Shown here: positions 23,299 through 35,862 of the stretch, one piece after another
How positions within the stretch are numbered: the stretch's first letter is position 1
Layout of the letters: each line of letters starts with the position of its first letter
NCBI GenBank assembly: GCA_002787155.1
Contig: PCVY01000003.1
Span: forward strand, 29,209-69,672
Reading direction: 5' to 3'
DNA: 40,464 nt
Origin: Candidatus Abzuiibacterium crystallinum
GTDB taxonomy: Bacteria; Omnitrophota; Omnitrophia; Omnitrophales; Abzuiibacteriaceae
The notes under the pieces: generated by a model
Told to the model about the DNA's origin: nothing
Seen by the model: only the letters and a program-made list of their open reading frames with translations
The model's database searches: none
Made by a program: the position numbers and the translations under genes

Positions 23299-24093
23299 TT
23301 ACCACCATGTCACAATAAAAATCTTGGTAATGAGAAAATCAAGTGCCAGTATTGAAATCGAGCTGATCACCACCGCCCGCGTTGTGGCTTCTCCGACACC
23401 CGATGAGCCAAAACTGGTTTTCATGCCGGAATAACATGACACTACTCCAATCACAAATCCAAAAGCCAATGCTTTAATCGCACCGCCCCATACAAAGGCA
23501 GGTGTCAAAACTTCTAAAACGGAATCCCAATAAAAAAATGAGCTAATTTGAATAACCGTACAAGCCACTAACCAACCGCCTATAAAGGCAACCATGTCAC
23601 AGATCAACGTAAGCACCGGCATCATGATCAAGCAAGCGATTAAACGCGGCTCTACCAATTTCTCAACCGGATCACTTCCCTCTGCCCGCAAAGCATCAAT
23701 CTGTTCACCGATGGTCATGGAAGCCAATTCAGCGGATATCGCCGAACCAGCACGCGCCGCTACCATCATCGAAGACAGCACCGGCCCTAATTCTCGAATA
23801 ACGGTTGTGCCAATGGCCCGGCCAATGTAGGCGGTCGCTCCGATGTTTCGAAGTTCCACAATGCTCTGCAACGCCAAAACAAGTCCCATAAATAAACCGG
23901 TTAAAGTGACAATGGGAAGCGAACCCACGCCAATCGCGTCCATTTGCCGGCGTGTAATTGAACGGCGGTAAGGAGGTAAAATAGCAGACTTAAGTGCCGT
24001 ACCGGTAAATCGAGCAATGGCGCCTAACTCGCATAAAAAGAGATAAAAATAATATAAAGGGGTTCTTACCAAACCTATTTTTAATCTGTCCAT
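23299..24093 (-). CDS. mlaE: MlaE-like ABC transporter permease
   Basis: 264 residues with five to six hydrophobic segments and the MlaE family core: GLFMGLVLALQS, YIGRAIGTTVIRELGPVL, AARAGSAISAELASMTIGEQ and IDALRAEGSDP. MlaE forms the membrane dimer of the phospholipid transporter. It is the first gene of the mla operon; the region to citrate synthase (24094-24185) holds no gene and probably carries the promoter. No ribosome site is obvious. Confidence 0.93.
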   Translation of the reverse strand: MDRLKIGLVRTPLYYFYLFLCELGAIARFTGTALKSAILPPYRRSITRRQMDAIGVGSLPIVTLTGLFMGLVLALQSIVELRNIGATAYIGRAIGTTVIRELGPVLSSMMVAARAGSAISAELASMTIGEQIDALRAEGSDPVEKLVEPRLIACLIMMPVLTLICDMVAFIGGWLVACTVIQISSFFYWDSVLEVLTPAFVWGGAIKALAFGFVIGVVSCYSGMKTSFGSSGVGEATTRAVVISSISILALDFLITKIFIVTWW

Positions 24094-24185
24094 AGGGAAA
24101 GGAATTAAATTTAGTAATATATCGCCTATTTAGGGGGATTGCTTGACGATAAAAGGTTGGTTTTAAGAAAGATAAGGTTAGGGGT

Positions 24186-25523
24186 TTAACGACGCTTTTC
24201 AAGCGGTACAAAGGGGCGCTCTTTTTCACCGATATAAATTTGCCTTGGACGCCCAAGTTTTGAATCTGGATCACCCACCATTTCTTTCCATTGCGCAATC
24301 CAGCCTGGCAACCGGCCCAAAGCAAACATGACGGTAAACATACTGCTCGGAATCCCGATAGCACGATAAATAATACCGCTATAAAAGTCCACGTTCGGAT
24401 AAAGCTTCTTTTCAATAAAGTAAGAATCTTTCAGTGCAATCTCTTCTAACTCTTGCGCCAGCATGAGAAGCGGGTCATTCTTGCCCATCTTTGATAATAT
24501 TTTCTTAGCAGATTTCTTTAAAACAGCCGCGCGCGGATCATAGTTCTTATAAACGCGATGACCAAATCCCATTAATCTGAATTTCGACTGTTTGTCTTTT
24601 GCCAGGGCAACAAATTTCTTGCAATTACCGCCTTCATCAGAAATTTGCTGCAACATACGAATCACTGCTTCGTTCGCACCGCCATGAAGCGGCCCCCATA
24701 AAGCGCAAATGCCGGCTGAAATTGAAGCATACAAATTTGCTTGACTGCTCCCTGCTAAGCGGACGGTTGACGTGCTGCAATTCTGTTCATGATCGGCGTG
24801 CAAAATGAGGAGCAAATTAAGCGCATCAACCACATCCTGATCAATCAGGTACTCACGTGTCGGTATCGAAAACATCATGTTTAAGAAGTTCGCGCAATAC
24901 GATAATTTATCTTGCTGATAAACAAACGGCTGACCGATTGATTTTTTGTATGAGAAAGCAGCAATCGTTCTGACTTTTGAAATTAATCTGATGATGGTTA
25001 AATTAACATCCTCAGGATGGCTGAGATCAAGTGTTTCGGGGTAATAACTCGATAAGGAACAAATCATAGACGACAAAATAGCCATCGGATGCGCTGCCGC
25101 AGGATAGCCGTCAAAAAAACGTTTCATATCTTCATGGATCATGGCATGACGGCTGAGGAGTTTTCTGGCTAGGGCTAATTCATCTTTGTTAGGTAATTTC
25201 CCATAAATAAGCAGGTACGCAACCTCAACAAAAGTGGCATTCCCGGCAAGCTGCTCAATCGGAATACCGCGATAACGAAGAATGCCTTTTTCGCCATCGA
25301 TGTAAGTAATGGCGCTTCGGCAGGCGCCTGTGTTCATAAAACCGTTATCAAGCGTAATATATGAAGTTTCGGATCTTAATTTGCTGATATCGACGGCTTT
25401 TTCATTTTCGGTGCCGACAATAATAGGCAATTCGAGAGTTTTTTCTGGTAAAACAAGCTGTGCGCTGAGCGTTTGCCTGCTTGATTTCTCAGTTTTCTTT
25501 TTTATCGCTTGCTCTTTTGCCAT
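24186..25523 (-). CDS. gltA: Citrate synthase
   Basis: 445 residues, close to the usual length of the bacterial hexameric type. Active-site elements are visible: LHGGANEAV (His), GFGHRVYKNYDPRA (His) and PNVDFYSG (Asp). It condenses oxaloacetate and acetyl-CoA to citrate at the entry to the TCA cycle. An N-terminal extension of about 30 residues rich in Lys and Ser precedes the conserved part. It is encoded alone between proS and the mla operon on the same strand, 80 bp from proS. Confidence 0.95.
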   Translation of the reverse strand: MAKEQAIKKKTEKSSRQTLSAQLVLPEKTLELPIIVGTENEKAVDISKLRSETSYITLDNGFMNTGACRSAITYIDGEKGILRYRGIPIEQLAGNATFVEVAYLLIYGKLPNKDELALARKLLSRHAMIHEDMKRFFDGYPAAAHPMAILSSMICSLSSYYPETLDLSHPEDVNLTIIRLISKVRTIAAFSYKKSIGQPFVYQQDKLSYCANFLNMMFSIPTREYLIDQDVVDALNLLLILHADHEQNCSTSTVRLAGSSQANLYASISAGICALWGPLHGGANEAVIRMLQQISDEGGNCKKFVALAKDKQSKFRLMGFGHRVYKNYDPRAAVLKKSAKKILSKMGKNDPLLMLAQELEEIALKDSYFIEKKLYPNVDFYSGIIYRAIGIPSSMFTVMFALGRLPGWIAQWKEMVGDPDSKLGRPRQIYIGEKERPFVPLEKRR

Positions 25524-25603
25524 ATCATTTATCCGCTCTCGTTTTGCTGCTCTTCCAGCACGTTAAAATAGCAGAATTCGTCTCAGAGATCAAACAGTTA
25601 ATT

Positions 25604-27331
25604 CTATTTTAATTTCTCCAGCATACCGTTCAATTGCTTGGTCACTTCACTAAACGCCTGCTCTTGATCAACTTGATATGATTCTTTTGTCGCACGAATC
25701 TTGATTTCTATCATTTTTTTTGCCAAATTTTTTTCGCCTATGATTAACTGCATCGGCATTCCGATTAAATCTGCATCATTAAATTTAACACCCGCGCGCA
25801 CATCGCGATTATCATAAAGGACATCGATATTCTCTTTTTTAAGCTGTTCATACAGCCGAGCCGCCAATTCGCAAGAAGGTTCATGTTTTTGATTGACTGT
25901 GATCAGATGGACGTGAAACGGTGCAATCGAGATTGGGAAAACAATTCCTTTATCGTCGTGATGCTGATCAATGCTGGCAGCAATCAAGCGGTTGACCCCA
26001 ATCCCATAACAACCCATGACGATAGGATGAGTCTCGCCTTTTTCATTTCGATAAGTGGCGCTTAAGGATTGGGTGTAACGCGTGCCTAATTGGAAAATAT
26101 GACCCACCTCCATTGCCGTTTGCAATTGGTACGGTTTATTCGAATCCGGCGGACAGTCCCCTTCTTCCACATATCGAATGTCAGCCACTGAGTCAGCTTT
26201 AAAATCTCGATCAATATTAACATGACGCAAATGCATGTCAGCTTCGTTGGCACCTGTTACAAAATTAGACATGCCTGCAACATCAGCATCCGCAATAATT
26301 CTAACGTCTTTTAAACCAACCGGACCGCTGAATCCAACAGGAGCGTTGGTAATCCGCTTAATTTCTTGCGCAGTCGCTTGTCTAACATTGGCCGTGTTCA
26401 GCAGTTTGCGTAACTTAAATTCATTAACTTCACTTTGCCCCGGCACGCAAGCAGCGACCGGTTTACTATCTACTATGTATAAAATGGTCTTCACTAACTG
26501 ATTTGCTTTCAATTTAAATCGGGCGCACAATTCTTCGACAGTTCTTAAATTAGGTGTTTCAAACTTTTCCAGAGGCAGCTGCTGCTCCTTTTTAGCATTT
26601 TGTTGTTTTTGAATTGTGCGAAAAGCCAAATCACGGCTCACACAAATATTCTTTTCTTTTGATATCGCAATGTGGTCTTCTCCGTAAGGCGAAATCACCA
26701 TGAATTCATCCGAAACCTTTCCGCCCATAATTCCCGGGTCGGCGCTCACCACCACAATAGCCAATCCGCACCGCTTCATAATTCGTTCGTAGGCCCGGTA
26801 AAATTTTTGATAGGTCTGCTTTAAATCAGCCTCGTCTTGATGAAAGCTGTAAGCATCTTTCATGATAAATTCTTTGGTGCGGACGATTCCGAAACGCGGT
26901 CTCAGCTCATCTCTAAATTTGGTTTGGATTTGGTAAAGCGAAAATGGTAAATCTTGGTAAGACTGGACATAAGCTCCGGCCAATTCGGTGATCACTTCTT
27001 CGTGCGTCGGGCCTAAAACGAACTCTTGCCCTGAGCGGTTGGTAAAACTAATTTTATCCTGACCTAGCGCCTCATAACGACCTGTCCTACGCCACAATTC
27101 AGCCGGATGTAAGGCCGGCAGCAACACTTCTTCGGCATGAACACGCGCCATTTCCTGACGAATGATTGCGATGATTTTATTTAAAACACGAAATCCCAAA
27201 GGCAAATAACTGTAAACACCGGCTGAAAGCTTGCGAATGTATCCCGCTTTCAACATCAATCGATGACTGGTTGCCTCGGCTTCTTTTGGAATATCGCGTA
27301 AAGTTGGTATGAGCGTCTCGCGCCACAACAT
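25604..27331 (-). CDS. proS: Prolyl-tRNA synthetase (bacterial type with editing insertion)
   Basis: 575 residues, the length of the E. coli-like form. Class II motif 2 is seen in KFRDELRPRFGIVRTKEFIM and motif 3 in MGCYGIGVNRLIAAS. The YbaK-like editing insertion lies between them (about residues 230-400), and the C-terminal anticodon-binding domain follows. It charges tRNA-Pro. It begins 3 nt after rseP ends, so it is co-transcribed with the envelope genes upstream. Confidence 0.96.
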   Translation of the reverse strand: MLWRETLIPTLRDIPKEAEATSHRLMLKAGYIRKLSAGVYSYLPLGFRVLNKIIAIIRQEMARVHAEEVLLPALHPAELWRRTGRYEALGQDKISFTNRSGQEFVLGPTHEEVITELAGAYVQSYQDLPFSLYQIQTKFRDELRPRFGIVRTKEFIMKDAYSFHQDEADLKQTYQKFYRAYERIMKRCGLAIVVVSADPGIMGGKVSDEFMVISPYGEDHIAISKEKNICVSRDLAFRTIQKQQNAKKEQQLPLEKFETPNLRTVEELCARFKLKANQLVKTILYIVDSKPVAACVPGQSEVNEFKLRKLLNTANVRQATAQEIKRITNAPVGFSGPVGLKDVRIIADADVAGMSNFVTGANEADMHLRHVNIDRDFKADSVADIRYVEEGDCPPDSNKPYQLQTAMEVGHIFQLGTRYTQSLSATYRNEKGETHPIVMGCYGIGVNRLIAASIDQHHDDKGIVFPISIAPFHVHLITVNQKHEPSCELAARLYEQLKKENIDVLYDNRDVRAGVKFNDADLIGMPMQLIIGEKNLAKKMIEIKIRATKESYQVDQEQAFSEVTKQLNGMLEKLK

Positions 27332-27334
27332 GAT

Positions 27335-28435
27335 TTAACCGCCTAACCAAGATTTAATTTTGTCAATGAAACCAATATTAATCAAATCATTGTAAACAAC
27401 AAAAACCATCAATGCCATCAGGCAGGCAAAACCTATTTGGGTAAGCTTGTCTTGCACTTTAGGATGCACTTCACTCCCTTTTAGCATGCCGATCAATAAA
27501 AAGAAAATATGCCCGCCGTCTAAAGCCGGTATCGGTAATAAATTAATAACCGCTAACGAAATACTGATAATAGCCGTGAGCTGTAGAAGCGGCGAAAGAC
27601 CCATGCGAGCCGCATTGCCCGTCATCACCATAATCCCGATGGGGCCGCTCAGTGTTTTCGGTGACATGCGGCCTGTCACAAGCCGCCACAAAGCCTTATA
27701 GGTCATCATGGTCAGATTGAGAGTTGTGAGTACGGAACGTTGGCACGATTCGATAAATGAATATTTTACAAAAAGATATTCTTTGCTCGGAGTTATCCCG
27801 ATTCTTGATATTTTCTTCTTTTCGCCAAATACGTCCGTCCCGACATCATGCTGCGGCTCAATTTCAACGCGCACTGCGCGACCGTCACGATCCACATCCA
27901 GAATTAAGGAAGGTTCCTGGTTTTCAAAAATAAGCATGGTCATTTGCTGCCAATTTTCAACTTTTTTACCGTTCAGATATAAAATTTCATCCCCTATTTT
28001 CAGATTACTCTCTTCAGCCGGATATCCCGCCACAAATCCGCCCACTTTGGCTTTTAAGACAGCTTGGCCCAGCCAGAAAACAAACGTAAATAAAATAACG
28101 GCAATCAAAAAATTCATCACAACGCCGGCCAATAAAATAAAAAGACGGCTCAATTTTGACGCGGCTAGAAAATCACCCGGCTTCGCTTGATGATCCGCAA
28201 GATCCGAAAATGATTCCCCGGACGGCTTGACAAAACCGCCAAACGGAATTGCTGAAATTGCATAGGTTGTCTCGTTTCGTTTAAATTGAATGAGTTCGGG
28301 ACCAAAGCCAATAGAAAATTTTTCAACCCGCACCCCGGACAATCGGCAGGCAATAAAATGACCCAATTCATGAACAAAAATTAAGAATCCTAAAATGATG
28401 ACCGTTGGTGTGAATTGCCATAAGAAATTTAGCAT
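27335..28435 (-). CDS. rseP: Site-2 intramembrane zinc metalloprotease RseP/MmpA
   Basis: 366 residues from the ATG at 28435 (MLNFLWQFTPT). HELGH in the first transmembrane helix binds zinc, a PDZ domain lies at about 120-200 (YPAEESNLKIGDEILYLNG), and the second zinc-ligand motif is PALDGGHIFF near the end. Only one PDZ domain is present, unlike the two of E. coli RseP; that is common outside Proteobacteria. It cleaves membrane-anchored anti-sigma factors and signal peptides. Its start overlaps the end of dxr by 7 bp. Confidence 0.94.
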   Translation of the reverse strand: MLNFLWQFTPTVIILGFLIFVHELGHFIACRLSGVRVEKFSIGFGPELIQFKRNETTYAISAIPFGGFVKPSGESFSDLADHQAKPGDFLAASKLSRLFILLAGVVMNFLIAVILFTFVFWLGQAVLKAKVGGFVAGYPAEESNLKIGDEILYLNGKKVENWQQMTMLIFENQEPSLILDVDRDGRAVRVEIEPQHDVGTDVFGEKKKISRIGITPSKEYLFVKYSFIESCQRSVLTTLNLTMMTYKALWRLVTGRMSPKTLSGPIGIMVMTGNAARMGLSPLLQLTAIISISLAVINLLPIPALDGGHIFFLLIGMLKGSEVHPKVQDKLTQIGFACLMALMVFVVYNDLINIGFIDKIKSWLGG

Positions 28436-29571
28436 AGATTTCCCGCTTCCTCCCGCGCCCACGCATCAGCTTCGAGAATTTGACTGAGAGACGCGTTTTT
28501 TTTGATGTGGTGTCGGTTCATTACTTTGGAGATAATTTTTGGAATCGAAATCAGTGGAAGACGATGATTGAGAAACTTTTCCACAGCAATTTCATTGGCT
28601 GCATTTAAGACGGCCGGCATGGTTCCGCCAGCTTTTTGAGCCGCATAGCCCAATTCAAGACACGGAAACCGTTTTCGGTCTGGCCGATAAAACTCAATGG
28701 CTTCCAATTTGGTTAATTCCAAACGCGGAAGTGAGTTTACCAATCTCGCAGGATAACTCAGTGCATATTGAATCGGAAGTCTCATATCGGTAATTCCAAG
28801 CTGTGCAAGCTGCGACCCATCAACAAATTCTACCAAAGCGTGAATAATGGCTTGCGGATGAATCACAACCTGGATTCGATCTACCGGCGTTTCAAACAAG
28901 TGAGAGGCTTCAATGACCTCTAACCCTTTATTCATGAGTGTAGCAGAATCAATGGTAATCTTAGGGCCCATTCGCCAACGGGGATGATTGAGCGCATCCT
29001 TGACCGTCACATATTTTAAAGGCTGCTTTTTTAAAAAAAACGGCCCGCCCGATGAGGTTAAAATGAGATTTTTAATACCGGCACGTGCTCGTCCTTCCAG
29101 GCATTGCCATAAACCGGAATGTTCGCTATCGATGGGGAGTAAATTAACTTTTTTTTCTTTTACTTTCCTCATCAGCAGCTCACCGGCCATGACCAGTGGT
29201 TCCTTATTAGCCACGGCTACGTTTTTCCCGGAAGAAATAGCGGCAAAGAGGGGTCTTAAACCAACCCCGCCCACCACAGCAAAAATAACCTGCTCGGCTG
29301 CCGGATGCATGCTAACCGCCATTAATCCGTCATCGCCCGTGACCACTTTAATTTTGTACGGTTTCAAACGCTGACTCAACCACATGGCTTTCGCGTCGTC
29401 ATAGAGGCAAACCATGTCGGGTCGTAGTAAGAGCGCTTGTTTCAAAAGGCCCTCTGCATTTTTTTTGGCAGCTAATGCAACGACCTTGAACTTTCCGGGG
29501 TGTGCTTTTAACACGCGAAGCGTGTTGACGCCAATCGAACCTGTTGAGCCTACGATCGCAATTTTTTTCAT
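28429..29571 (-). CDS. dxr: 1-deoxy-D-xylulose 5-phosphate reductoisomerase
   Basis: About 380 residues from MKKIAIVGSTGSIG, an NADPH-binding start. Metal and substrate motifs: NKEPLVMAG, IDSEHSGLWQCL and TIDSATLMNKGLEVIEA. It makes 2-C-methyl-D-erythritol 4-phosphate, committing carbon to isoprenoids through the MEP pathway. The open frame extends to 29673, but the ATG at 29571 overlaps the cdsA stop (ATGA) and matches the family start. The neighbouring uppS uses the isoprenoid product. Confidence 0.95.
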   Translation of the reverse strand: MKKIAIVGSTGSIGVNTLRVLKAHPGKFKVVALAAKKNAEGLLKQALLLRPDMVCLYDDAKAMWLSQRLKPYKIKVVTGDDGLMAVSMHPAAEQVIFAVVGGVGLRPLFAAISSGKNVAVANKEPLVMAGELLMRKVKEKKVNLLPIDSEHSGLWQCLEGRARAGIKNLILTSSGGPFFLKKQPLKYVTVKDALNHPRWRMGPKITIDSATLMNKGLEVIEASHLFETPVDRIQVVIHPQAIIHALVEFVDGSQLAQLGITDMRLPIQYALSYPARLVNSLPRLELTKLEAIEFYRPDRKRFPCLELGYAAQKAGGTMPAVLNAANEIAVEKFLNHRLPLISIPKIISKVMNRHHIKKNASLSQILEADAWAREEAGNLC

Positions 29572-30377
29572 TGCAAAAGTCCGCTTTGATAAACTAATAC
29601 GTAATAGTAAATACAAGGAAGCACAAAGAGAAGACTGTCCGCAATATCCAAAACCCCGCCCAGTCCCGGCCAATTACCTGAGTCCTTCACGCCAACATCG
29701 CGCTTAATCAAACTTTCCGCTAAGTCGCCCAATTGACCCAAAATCCCAACGATGGTCCCTAAGATAAGCAAATGCGAAATAGGCACGTGTGTTAAGTAAG
29801 TTTTTGAAAATAACGACGCCAGCACTGTCATGGCAAAACCGCCTATGGCACCTTCCGTTGACTTGTTAGGACTAATGTGTACGGCATATTTATGCGTCCC
29901 AATATGATTGCCAATAAAATAAGCACCCGCATCACCTATTTTAACTGTAAAAATAGCATAAAAAATCCAAAAGGACCCATGTTCGAGCCAGCGTATCTTC
30001 GTTAAAAATGATAAAAACCACGCAACGTAAAATAAACCAAATAGGGTAATGGCCGTGCTAATGAGCGCTTGGTCTTTTAGACGGCGATTAAAATTAAACA
30101 TAAAAATACACAAAGTGGCACACGTAAAAATAATGGACTCGGCAGGTATGTAATAAGAAAGCGGAAAAAGAGCGCCAAAAACAAGTCCTAAATTTGAATT
30201 AAGAATAAAGCCTTTTTTGGCTGCCAGCACGTAGTACTCAGTTAGTCCGGTTAAAACAAAAAACTCAACCACCAGAACAAAAGCCCAGTTGGGCGCAGAA
30301 AAAATTGCGTAGTAAGAGATGCCGATTAAGATCGCGGAAAGAATGAGTCGTTTGGTGAGCTGCTTTTTCTCTACCAT
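29568..30377 (-). CDS. cdsA: Phosphatidate cytidylyltransferase (CDP-diglyceride synthase)
   Basis: About 269 residues and eight hydrophobic segments. The C-terminal signature is clear: SPNKSTEGAIGGF and LGDLAESLIKRDVGVKDSG followed by PGLGGVLDIADS. The usual PGHGG is PGLGG here and the usual LDR is LDI, mild changes in the motif. It makes CDP-diacylglycerol for phospholipid synthesis in the inner membrane. The ATG at 30377 follows the uppS stop by 4 nt; a TTG at 30395 is open. Coupled to dxr by an ATGA overlap. Confidence 0.92.
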   Translation of the reverse strand: MVEKKQLTKRLILSAILIGISYYAIFSAPNWAFVLVVEFFVLTGLTEYYVLAAKKGFILNSNLGLVFGALFPLSYYIPAESIIFTCATLCIFMFNFNRRLKDQALISTAITLFGLFYVAWFLSFLTKIRWLEHGSFWIFYAIFTVKIGDAGAYFIGNHIGTHKYAVHISPNKSTEGAIGGFAMTVLASLFSKTYLTHVPISHLLILGTIVGILGQLGDLAESLIKRDVGVKDSGNWPGLGGVLDIADSLLFVLPCIYYYVLVYQSGLLQ

Positions 30378-30381
30378 AAAA

Positions 30382-31139
30382 TTAATGTTTGGCAATCAAG
30401 TCATTGGCCCGGCCAAATCGCCGGTCTCTGTGCTGAAAGTTACTGATAGCCTCGATTAGATCATCCCGATGAAAATCCGGCCAATTTTTTTTCGTGATGT
30501 AAAGCTCAGCATAAGAAATCTGCCACAGCATAAAATTACTAATCCGTTGCTCTCCGCTGGTCCGTATCAATAAATCAGGATCGGGCATCTGGTGCGTGTA
30601 TAAGGCATCTTGAATCATTTTTTCATTGATCTCACCCGGTGTGATAGCGCCCATCTGAATCTCTAAAGCAATCTTACGGAATGCATCAACCAATTCAGCG
30701 CGTCCTGAATAACTTAAAGCCAAGGTGAGTGTCAGTCCTGTGTTCGTTTTAGTTTGTTCAATATTGCGTTTGATTTTCTTCTGGACATCGACCGGCAGTT
30801 CTTCCAAGCGCCCTATCATCCGGAAACGGATGTTGCTCTTTTGCATTTCTTTAAGCTCTGTGTCCAAATATTGTCCGAGCATTTTCATCAGGAAATTAAC
30901 CTCATCTTTAGAACGCGACCAATTTTCTTTTGAAAATGCATACAAAGTAAGGTATTGAATATTTAATTCTGAACTGGCTCTTATAATTTCACGCACACTT
31001 TCAACGCCATGTCGATGTCCTTCATGGCGGGGCAGGTGACGCTCATTGGCCCAACGGCCGTTCCCATCCATGATAATCGCAATATGCCGAGGAAGCTGTG
31101 TTTGATTTAGATTTTCCTTTTTAAACTGAGGTACATTCA

Positions 31140-31140
<1 letters not shown>
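30382..31140 (-). CDS. uppS: Undecaprenyl diphosphate synthase (cis-prenyltransferase)
   Basis: 252 residues with the UPP synthase motifs IIMDGNGRWANERHLPRHEGH, where the Asp and Asn bind pyrophosphate, SFSKENW-like ASKENWSRS in the variant AFSKENWSRS, and the C-terminal DLLIRTSGEQRISNFMLWQ. It extends farnesyl diphosphate with eight isopentenyl units to the lipid carrier for peptidoglycan. Its ATG overlaps the last base of the purA stop (TAATG). Confidence 0.95.
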
Positions 31141-34026
<2,886 letters not shown>

Positions 34027-34030
<4 letters not shown>

Positions 34031-35181
34031 TGTTTTACCTTTTTTGAACCCGCTACATCGTTAAAAGCATCCAACACTTTTTGCGCATCGCAACGGTAAC
34101 CTAATGCATTCAAAGTCTCGGTTAAAACGCTAAAACCAATACGCAAATCTTCCTGACCGATAAATCCCATATGCGCCATTCTAAAGATTTGACCTTTCAT
34201 GGAACCTTGCCCACCGGCCATGGTGACGCCTTTTTCATCCCGCATAATTTTTACTAATTTTGATCCATCTACACCAGCCGGAACTTCAATCGAGGTCAAC
34301 CCGTTTGAAGGCCTCTCTTTTGCAAAAAACGACAAGCCCAAAGCCTTGACGCCCGCTCGGGTTGCCTCAGCCAATTGAGCCGTGTCATTCAAATGCGCTT
34401 CTAAACCATTTGTTAAAAGAATCTTTAAAGTTGCCTCAAGTGCTAATACTAACGTTAAGGCTGGTGTAAATGGCGTGTCAGAACTTGTTAATGCTTTTTC
34501 GTATAAACGTAAATCATAGTAATACCGAGGACACTTGGCTTCCGCCATCTTTTTCTTTGCTTTATCGCTGACGCTTAAGAAAGCAAGTCCAGGAGGCAGC
34601 ATAAGCGCTTTTTGCGAGCCACTTACCACTACATCAACACCCCATTCATCTTGCGGCATGCGGTCAGCGCCCAGACCGCTAATGGCATCTACTATAAGAA
34701 TTGCATCCGAGGAAGCGGTCGCTTGTGCGATTAATTGAATGTCATAACAAACGCCTGTCGAAGTTTCACAGAGTGTGGTATAAACGGCTTTGATGTCGTG
34801 ATTTTTCTTGAGAGTCTCTGCGATCGTTTCAGCAGCAACGGCTCTGCCATATTCGGCTTTTATTTCTAATACCGTCATCCCATATTGCTTGGCCAGCTGG
34901 ACCCATCTTTCTCCAAACTTGCCGGCATGAGCCACAATCACCTTGTCGCCGGGCGAAAGAAAATTGACCACGCTGGCTTCCATGGCACCAGTACCGGAAC
35001 TGGTCAGTGTGTAAACATTGTTTTTGGTCACAAAAATTTTCTTTAATTCCTGTGAAACGCGGCCAAAAATAGCTTGGTATTGGGGAGTCCGATGATGGAA
35101 AATCGGCTGAGACATTAATTCCAAAGCCTCCGGCGGAACAGGTGTCGGGCCGGGGGTCAGCAAGACAAGACGCTTTTTCAT
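34027..35181 (-). CDS. Class V aminotransferase (serine/alanine-glyoxylate type)
   Basis: About 384 residues beginning MKKRLVLLTPGPTPVP, the typical start of the alanine-glyoxylate and serine-glyoxylate/pyruvate aminotransferase group. The PLP Lys is in VSGSQKALMLPPG, and TSSGTGAMEA binds phosphate. The ATG at 35181 has AGGA 8 nt upstream; the longer frame to 35208 lacks support. Paired with serA by an ATGA overlap, it may serve as the phosphoserine-step aminotransferase, as proposed for this gene pair in several phyla (inference), or interconvert glycine, serine and glyoxylate. Confidence 0.92.
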
Positions 35182-35226
35182 CGCTAATATCCTACGCCAT
35201 GGTGACAAAACGTGTGATAAGACTAA

Positions 35227-35832
35227 TTACTTTTTACCTTTTGTATCAGGGGCTGACGAAATGACCTGATCAACCAAACCATAAGCGGCAGATTCTTCCG
35301 CAGACATAAAGAAATCTCTGTCAGTGTCTTTTTCAATTCTCTCAAGCGGCTGGCCGGTATGTTGCGATAGAATATGGTTGAGCGATTTCTTCATTTTTAG
35401 AATCTCAGTGGCTTGGATATGAATATCACTCGCGCTGCCTTGTGCGCCGCCCCATGGTTGATGAATCATGACCCGTGAATTCGGTAGTGCAAAGCGCTTT
35501 CCTTTTGTTCCGGCTGTTAACAAAACAGCACCCATACTAGCCGCTTGACCAACGCAGTAAGTTGCCACATCGCACTTGATGAACTGCATGGTGTCATAAA
35601 TGGCAAGCCCTGCCGTCACGACACCGCCGGGTGAATTGATATAAATGTTAATATCCCGATCCGGATTGTCCATTTGAAGGAACAAAATCTGCGCAATCAC
35701 CAAATTGGCAACCGTATCATCAATGGGTGTTCCGATAAAGATAATGCGATCTTTCAACAACCGCGAATAAATATCAAATGCTCTTTCACCACGTCCTGTT
35801 TGTTCGATGACCATGGGAACCAAGTAACTCAT
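35227..35832 (-). CDS. clpP: ATP-dependent Clp protease proteolytic subunit
   Basis: 201 residues with the Ser-His-Asp triad: [11 protein letters not shown] (Ser), [10 protein letters not shown] (His) and [11 protein letters not shown] (Asp). The N-terminal [26 protein letters not shown] is highly conserved. It forms the barrel that degrades unfolded proteins with ClpX or ClpA. It follows tig by 30 nt, the common tig-clpP order, but clpX is not next; an aminotransferase gene takes that place. Confidence 0.97.
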   Translation of the reverse strand: MSYLVPMVIEQTGRGERAFDIYSRLLKDRIIFIGTPIDDTVANLVIAQILFLQMDNPDRDINIYINSPGGVVTAGLAIYDTMQFIKCDVATYCVGQAASMGAVLLTAGTKGKRFALPNSRVMIHQPWGGAQGSASDIHIQATEILKMKKSLNHILSQHTGQPLERIEKDTDRDFFMSAEESAAYGLVDQVISSAPDTKGKK

Positions 35833-35862
35833 TTCGCCTCCTCGCCTGTTTTGATGAATTGC